Source: Hyphomicrobiaceae bacterium (lineage in GTDB: Bacteria > Pseudomonadota > Alphaproteobacteria > Rhizobiales > Hyphomicrobiaceae). Taken from it: 64,000 bases of DNA. Below are positions 59,256-64,000 of the stretch, piece by piece. Both the position numbers and the translations under genes were made by a program. Each line of letters opens with the position of its first letter. The stretch's first letter is position 1. Where the stretch lies: contig JACKJI010000002.1 of NCBI GenBank assembly GCA_020638035.1, positions 186,001 through 250,000 on the forward strand, written 5' to 3'. The notes beneath the pieces were generated by a model. That model made no database searches, was not told where the DNA came from, and saw only the letters and a program-made list of their open reading frames with translations.

Positions 59256-62200
59256 TCACGGCTTCTTCGTCTCCGACGACCAGCCATCGATCGTTGAGCC
59301 CGATCCAGAGGAGGGCTCGGTGCTGCGAGATTTGCGGGGCCGCTTGCCAACCGCTTCAGAGCCGCGCGGCTGCACTTTTGGCGACGGGGCCGTCATCTGG
59401 AATACCTCGCGGAAGATGCCTGGCGCGACGAGCGAAAGTGGATTGACGATCACCTGCGGATTGGCCATCGCCCCTGTGACCGCGAACGTGATGCCGAACA
59501 GGCCCTCGCCGCGTGGACCCGACAGGATCTGCCCCAGGACCGGAATCTGCCCGAACGCGTTGTTGAGCCCCTGCAGCGGAATGTAGGTTCCACCGAGATT
59601 TACGCGCTCGGTCTTGTAGTCGAGCTTGCCGCGGATCGTGGCGCCGAGAAGAGGCCCTTTCACGTAGGCATCATCGAGCACGAACTGGCCGTGCCCGACC
59701 GAGAACGGCACACGCATTGCGTCGAACTCGAATACCTCGCGCACCACGCGCTTCTTGCCGCCGATCGACGGTCGACCGTCATCGAAGCCGCTGGACACGA
59801 CTTCAGAGACGACGGCGTCGCCCAGAACACGGAAATCCTCCACCCAAAGATTGCCGGCCTTTTCTGCAGCGCCCTTGCCATCGAGATTGACCTCCAGACG
59901 CACGCGCCCACTCTGCATGTTTGAGTAGAAGCCAATCATCTTGAAGGCCAGCCCCGCATCCGTCGAATCGGCGCGGATCCGGCGCTGCCCAGCACCGTCC
60001 CGATCAAGAATCACGGCAAGCGGCGCACCTCCGTCGAGCGTACCGCGTGCCTCAAGCGCGGTGAGCCGGCCGTCGCGCGTGCTCGCCTGCACCTTGGCGC
60101 TGCGCATCGAGATTTCCGAGAAGCCGATCACGTTGTCGATCTGCGCATCCACATCGACATTGACGCCTTTGCCGCCCTGCTCTCCTCCCCCAGCCTCGCG
60201 ACCCAGCGTGAACAGCGAGCGGAACATGTCCTTGCCTTCGAAGGTCGTGCCGCGGACCTTCAGGTCCCATACGTCATCGTTGCGCAGGTTACCTTGTACC
60301 TTGAGGCGTGTGACAACGTTGATCGAGAAATCGGGAAACTGGAACTCACGCACCTTGCGGTCGGCACCGATCCCTGCCCAGCCCTCGATGGCGATGTTGT
60401 CGCCCGCCACGCGAAAGTTCTGTAGCTCGTACTTGCCGTGTTGGACCGGGGAGATGTCGAACTCGGCGAATGCGCGCCGTCCCGGAGGCTTCTTCCACGC
60501 CACCGGCGTCAGCGACAGCTCCGCACCCGACAGGTCGGCGCGCACATGAATCTTGCGTTCCCCCGGCGCGGTTCCGGGAACCAACTGGAGGTCAACGGGC
60601 ACCTCGCCCGTGAGGAAGTGACCCAACTCGATGCCGAGTTGGCGCCGGTCAGCATTATCGAGTGTTGCGGTGATCCGCAAAGGAGGCTGCCGCTCTTCGG
60701 GAGCGTCGAGAATCCGCTGCCAGGAGAGCCGCGCCAGTACACCGCGCACGATTGCCTCGCCCTTGGCCTCGATCGCACCACTGCCGAAGTCGACGGCGAT
60801 GGATGCGCCCTGGACATCATATTCGCCGAGCAGCTTGCCGAAACGGCCGTCCTTTAGCTTAGCCGACCCGCTCGTCACGATCTGCTGGCGCGTGACGTTC
60901 TTTTGCATCGGGAAGGCGAACGACAACTGCGCTTCCACGCGTCCCTCTGCTGCCTTGAACGGCAGCTCGGTTGTATTGATGAGGGCGATCCGCTCGTGAC
61001 CCAGCAGCGCCAACGCCGCCGCTGCATCTCCCTGCGCCTTGAACGAGACATCCGCGTGTGGCGGCTCCGCATAAATGTTCTCGCTGAGAAGCCGCCCGGC
61101 CTTCATGGAGACGCTCTCTCCCGTGCCGAGCTTCATCGTTCCATCGGGGACCGATATCTCGATGTGACCATCGTCGATGACCACCAATACGCGAGGCGCA
61201 TCGATCACCGGCAGGTGCAGCGTCGGCTTGAAGCTCGCGTCGTTGAGTTCCACTGTCAAAGCGGAGTGACCGCCAGGCAAGCTCCGCTCGCCAGGGGGAG
61301 GTGCATAGGAGCCAATCTCGCGGCGGTAGTCGAATGCCTTCACCTGCCCTGACAGCACGTGTGTGGTCACCCACTCACGCGCCTGAGGTGCCATCCCGAC
61401 CAGCCACAAGGCGCGCAGCGTCTCCACCGACATGGCATTGAATGAGGCGGAAAAGCGTGCACCGCGGTTGCCCGGTCTCATGTCGGCCTCGCCGACGGCC
61501 TTCACCGACGCACCGCCAGCCGTCAGCAGGCCTTCCTGCAGCTCGATGAAATCACGTGAGGTCAGATAACGCCCCCGAGCACTCAGTCGCTGCAATGCAA
61601 TCGGCGTCGCGCCGGGCGCGCCGCCTCCGAGCGTTCCATCGACCGACGACACATCGAAGCTCCAGCCCGGCTCGTCGCCGAAGCTCGTCGCGCGCGCCTG
61701 TCCCGCGACCGTGATCGAGGAGCCGCCGAAGTGCAGCGGGGATGGCTCCAGTACGACAGTCCCCGTTCCAGGATCGAAGTTGAGCTTGATGCGCGCACCG
61801 GCCACGGGGATCGGTTCCAGTTTGCCCATGCGGTCGCGCACCAACAGGCGCCCTTCGCCGAGGCCAATGTCGAGATGCGCCGAGTGCACACCACCCTGTG
61901 GCTGCATCGCAAGGGTAATGTCGGCACCTAGCGACAGATCGAGTAGGCCCAAGAGTGGACTGCCCTGTTCCGCACCGAACAACAACGAGGGAACGAGATC
62001 GCGCACAGACGCACGCAGCACCGTCTGGCCGGCGCTGTCCTCGGTATGAAAGGCGACCCGCCAGGAGCCGTTGCCGGACGCCACTCGGGCGCGGCCCGAG
62101 ATCACCGACTGCTTCTCGCGGTGGTCGACGTCGAGGTTGAGTTCTGGCAACTGCCAGACTGTGCGATGCCCTTTGGTATCGACGGTGAGCGTGGCGTCCC

Positions 62201-62990
62201 GAACGCCAAATTCGCGCAGGAAGCTGGTGGCACTGGACATGTCGCGCGCCTGCGACGTCGCCTTGCTCAAGAGCTGTCCGAAGTCGAGCTTCTTGAGCAG
62301 CCCAGCACCGCTCATGCCAGCATCCTCGACGCTCGTATCGGCGGCAGGTTGCGGCGGTGTGATGCCGCCCGGCGCCGGCACCTGCCCGTCCGTTTCCGGA
62401 GGCTTTTCGGGCAATGCCGAGAAGCTGAGACTCAAGCCCTTGTCGGCGGCATAGGTGAGAAACAGCTCCGGCCGGATAAGTTCCACGCGCGATGGAACCA
62501 GTCGCCCTTCCATCAGGGCATGGCGGCTGATCTCCAGCGCTGCGAGCGGCGATGACGCGACAATGTCTCCATCGGCCTCGGCGAACCGCACGTTCTGCAA
62601 GCGAAACTCGAGACGACTGTCGTCGGTCAGCCGCACGATCGCATCGTCGACGGTTGCGACATAACCATGCAGCACCGCGTTGAGGCTCTTCTCGATAGGC
62701 GGAACCAGGAACGACAACGAAATCGGGCCATGCTTCAACCGCACGAATGTCAATGCAAGGGCGAGAGCGAGAAGAATGAGGAACGGCACCGTCGCAAACA
62801 GGAAGAAACGCATGCTCCGCCCGGCATGGCGCAGTGCACGCCGTCCGCGCGTCGGTGGTAGGGCCTCGCGTGCCGTCATCGGGTGCTGCGCGGGCGTCGG
62901 CGGCTGGGCGCGGACCGGCATGCGCCTCGCTCCAGCCGGGGAGGTCACTTCAGGTCGCTGCTCAAGTCGTTGCTCGCCCCGGCGCACCAC
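59256..62990 (-). CDS. AsmA/YhdP-like large envelope protein
   Basis: A 1,244-residue protein anchored by a helix at about 60-83 (FFLFATVPFLILLALALALTFV) with the rest in the periplasm. The C-terminal segment VFEFDAMRVPFSVGHGQFVLDDAYVKG, then GTYIPLQGLNNAFGQIPVLGQILSG and GLFGITFAVTGAMANPQVIVNPLSLVAPGIFREVF is diagnostic of AsmA-like/DUF3971-YhdP proteins. Such proteins are proposed to bridge the periplasm and move phospholipids to the outer membrane. The first 37 residues are polar, so the true start may be the ATG at 62879 (MTAREALPP). Ends just before a convergent tyrS. Confidence 0.88.
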   Translation of the reverse strand: MVRRGEQRLEQRPEVTSPAGARRMPVRAQPPTPAQHPMTAREALPPTRGRRALRHAGRSMRFFLFATVPFLILLALALALTFVRLKHGPISLSFLVPPIEKSLNAVLHGYVATVDDAIVRLTDDSRLEFRLQNVRFAEADGDIVASSPLAALEISRHALMEGRLVPSRVELIRPELFLTYAADKGLSLSFSALPEKPPETDGQVPAPGGITPPQPAADTSVEDAGMSGAGLLKKLDFGQLLSKATSQARDMSSATSFLREFGVRDATLTVDTKGHRTVWQLPELNLDVDHREKQSVISGRARVASGNGSWRVAFHTEDSAGQTVLRASVRDLVPSLLFGAEQGSPLLGLLDLSLGADITLAMQPQGGVHSAHLDIGLGEGRLLVRDRMGKLEPIPVAGARIKLNFDPGTGTVVLEPSPLHFGGSSITVAGQARATSFGDEPGWSFDVSSVDGTLGGGAPGATPIALQRLSARGRYLTSRDFIELQEGLLTAGGASVKAVGEADMRPGNRGARFSASFNAMSVETLRALWLVGMAPQAREWVTTHVLSGQVKAFDYRREIGSYAPPPGERSLPGGHSALTVELNDASFKPTLHLPVIDAPRVLVVIDDGHIEISVPDGTMKLGTGESVSMKAGRLLSENIYAEPPHADVSFKAQGDAAAALALLGHERIALINTTELPFKAAEGRVEAQLSFAFPMQKNVTRQQIVTSGSAKLKDGRFGKLLGEYDVQGASIAVDFGSGAIEAKGEAIVRGVLARLSWQRILDAPEERQPPLRITATLDNADRRQLGIELGHFLTGEVPVDLQLVPGTAPGERKIHVRADLSGAELSLTPVAWKKPPGRRAFAEFDISPVQHGKYELQNFRVAGDNIAIEGWAGIGADRKVREFQFPDFSINVVTRLKVQGNLRNDDVWDLKVRGTTFEGKDMFRSLFTLGREAGGGEQGGKGVNVDVDAQIDNVIGFSEISMRSAKVQASTRDGRLTALEARGTLDGGAPLAVILDRDGAGQRRIRADSTDAGLAFKMIGFYSNMQSGRVRLEVNLDGKGAAEKAGNLWVEDFRVLGDAVVSEVVSSGFDDGRPSIGGKKRVVREVFEFDAMRVPFSVGHGQFVLDDAYVKGPLLGATIRGKLDYKTERVNLGGTYIPLQGLNNAFGQIPVLGQILSGPRGEGLFGITFAVTGAMANPQVIVNPLSLVAPGIFREVFQMTAPSPKVQPRGSEAVGKRPRKSRSTEPSSGSGSTIDGWSSETKKP

Positions 62991-63348
62991 CCGCCACCAT
63001 GTCTCCGCTCGACCACCTGATATGACGGGCCTTGCTGCAGCGAGGCTCGCCCAGGCCGTGGTCAGGTTGCCAATTCAAAAAGCGCGGGCCGGCGAAGTCC
63101 AGCATCCCCGCCCAACCACCATCGATGTCCGACGTTGTCCGGAGACCGATGGCCGATACCGCCTGCCCGCGCTTGCGGGAGTGCGCCTCACGCGATAGTT
63201 CGATTTATCGGACTGACGCGGACCTGACGTTAACATCAGCCGCGCCATTGCCGCGGCGGGTCCACCGAACGATTTGCCCCAACGAAGCACACCACTTCGC
63301 ACCTGCGATGTGCAGGGCAAAAAACGACGAAAGAAAGGCACCTTATCA
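62991..63348. promoter_or_regulatory. Divergent region between the AsmA-like gene and the peroxiredoxin gene
   Basis: About 360 bases without a supported gene. CGATA (63193-63197) and TATCG (63206-63210) form a short palindrome 140 bases before the peroxiredoxin start; too short to assign. Confidence 0.35.
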
Positions 63349-63822
63349 ATGCCGGAGATTGGTGATCGCGCACCGGATTTCAACCTACCGACCGACGGTG
63401 GGCAGCCCTTGAAACTCAGCAAACTGAAGGGTCGCCCGGTGGTCGTGTTTTTCTACCCCAAGGACGACACGTCCGGCTGCACGGCCGAAGCCAAGGCCTT
63501 CACGGAGCTGTCCGAACGGTTCGAGGCGGCAGGCGCTCATGTCGTCGGCATGTCGCCCGACAGTGCCGCCTCGCACGCCAAGTTCAAGGACAAGCATGGC
63601 CTTGCGGTCACCCTCGTCGCCGATGAGACGAAATCGACGCTCGAATCCTATGGCGTGTGGGTCGAAAAATCGATGTACGGCCGCAAATATATGGGGGTGG
63701 AGCGCACGACGGTGCTGATCGACGCCAAAGGTCGGATCGCCAGGATCTGGCGGAAGGTCAAGGTGCCGGGACATGCCGAGCAGGTGCTCGCCGCGGTGGA
63801 AGAACTTGCTGGCGCCCGTTAG
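63349..63822 (+). CDS. bcp: Peroxiredoxin, BCP/PrxQ type, single cysteine
   Basis: A thiol peroxidase of 157 residues. It has the fold marks GDRAPDFNLPTDGG, VVVFFYPKDDTSGCTAEAKAF with the peroxidatic cysteine at 44, GMSPDSAASHAKF, LVADETKSTLESYGVW and RTTVLIDAKGRI. The position five residues on, where E. coli BCP has its resolving cysteine, is Lys49, and there is no other cysteine in the protein. It must therefore rely on an external thiol. ATG at 63349 gives the usual start; a basic 25-codon upstream extension is not used. Cytoplasmic. Confidence 0.93.
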   Translation: MPEIGDRAPDFNLPTDGGQPLKLSKLKGRPVVVFFYPKDDTSGCTAEAKAFTELSERFEAAGAHVVGMSPDSAASHAKFKDKHGLAVTLVADETKSTLESYGVWVEKSMYGRKYMGVERTTVLIDAKGRIARIWRKVKVPGHAEQVLAAVEELAGAR

Positions 63823-64000
63823 GGCCAAATCGAGAGTGCACAGATCGCCTCGTTTGACAGCGGGCATTTGCATCCGGGCTGACCTGGCAGCAGGGCTGCC
63901 GCGCGCCTGCCAACATCCTCTGGAAAGATTTGCCTTAGGACCGGGCTCGAATGCCACGGAACGCGGGGAAACGGGGGATTTTCTCATCGCCTGGGCATGA
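63823..64000. other. Trailing sequence, no gene assigned
   Basis: The last 178 bases hold no feature I can support; a frame open to the end of the window on the plus strand has no recognisable domain. Confidence 0.4.

Overview
The window is about 64 kb of GC-rich chromosome from an alphaproteobacterium, most likely order Hyphomicrobiales (Rhizobiales). The main evidence is gene order: recG / sdhE / mfd, iscR-driven suf operon beside an alpha/beta hydrolase, divergent anmK / tyrS, a phasin next to clpS-clpA, and a K+-independent proton pyrophosphatase. Genus cannot be fixed from the sequence alone. I see no rRNA, tRNA, CRISPR array, prophage, transposase or plasmid functions. It reads as core chromosome.

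Layout. 1-2.8 kb: 5' part of recQ, two small exported proteins, an L,D-transpeptidase. 3.0-9.4 kb: mfd, sdhE and, divergently, recG. 9.4-13.6 kb: hppA, a DUF937-like protein and a small secreted protein. 14.2-20.9 kb: RidA, glycerophosphodiesterase, GNAT/FemAB-like protein, HIT protein, rhodanese, NAD(P)-binding protein, AzlC/AzlD exporter, methyltransferase. 21.1-24.6 kb: clpA, clpS and a phasin whose promoter is flanked by two copies of a TGC-rich palindrome. 25.0-31.9 kb: a D,D-carboxypeptidase with SPOR domain, a J-domain protein, a VWA-type protein and putA, all broken by many small indels. 32.2-35.7 kb: panC, a mini membrane protein, parE. 35.8-41.2 kb: fatty acid desaturase, Tat-exported metallo-hydrolase, aquaporin, small di-CxxCH cytochrome, alpha/beta hydrolase. 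41.5-47 kb: RhlE-type RNA helicase, serA, persulfide-dioxygenase-like enzyme, cytochrome b561. 47.1-55.5 kb: iron-sulfur operon iscR - cysteine desulfurase - sufB - small membrane protein - sufC - sufD - sufS - sufT - sufA. 55.8-64 kb: alpha/beta hydrolase, anmK, tyrS, AsmA/YhdP-like protein, one-cysteine peroxiredoxin.

How the genes work together. The suf operon is a complete cluster-assembly unit with its own Rrf2/IscR sensor. A promoter upstream overlaps a sequence resembling an IscR type-1 site, which suggests autoregulation. RecQ, RecG and Mfd make a genome-maintenance group. ClpA and ClpS form the N-end-rule branch of proteolysis. The L,D-transpeptidase, D,D-carboxypeptidase and AnmK act on peptidoglycan.

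The most important thing for a reader is the block from about 25.64 to 31.9 kb. Four unrelated, normally conserved genes on both strands lose frame repeatedly there, while both flanks are clean. Uncorrected sequencing indels explain this better than gene decay, so the pseudogene calls in the block are provisional. I found no convincing undescribed multi-gene system. The best leads are regulatory sites (phasin operator pair, suf promoter), the small membrane protein inside the suf operon, and a Gly-rich exported mini-protein with a sorting-tag-like end.
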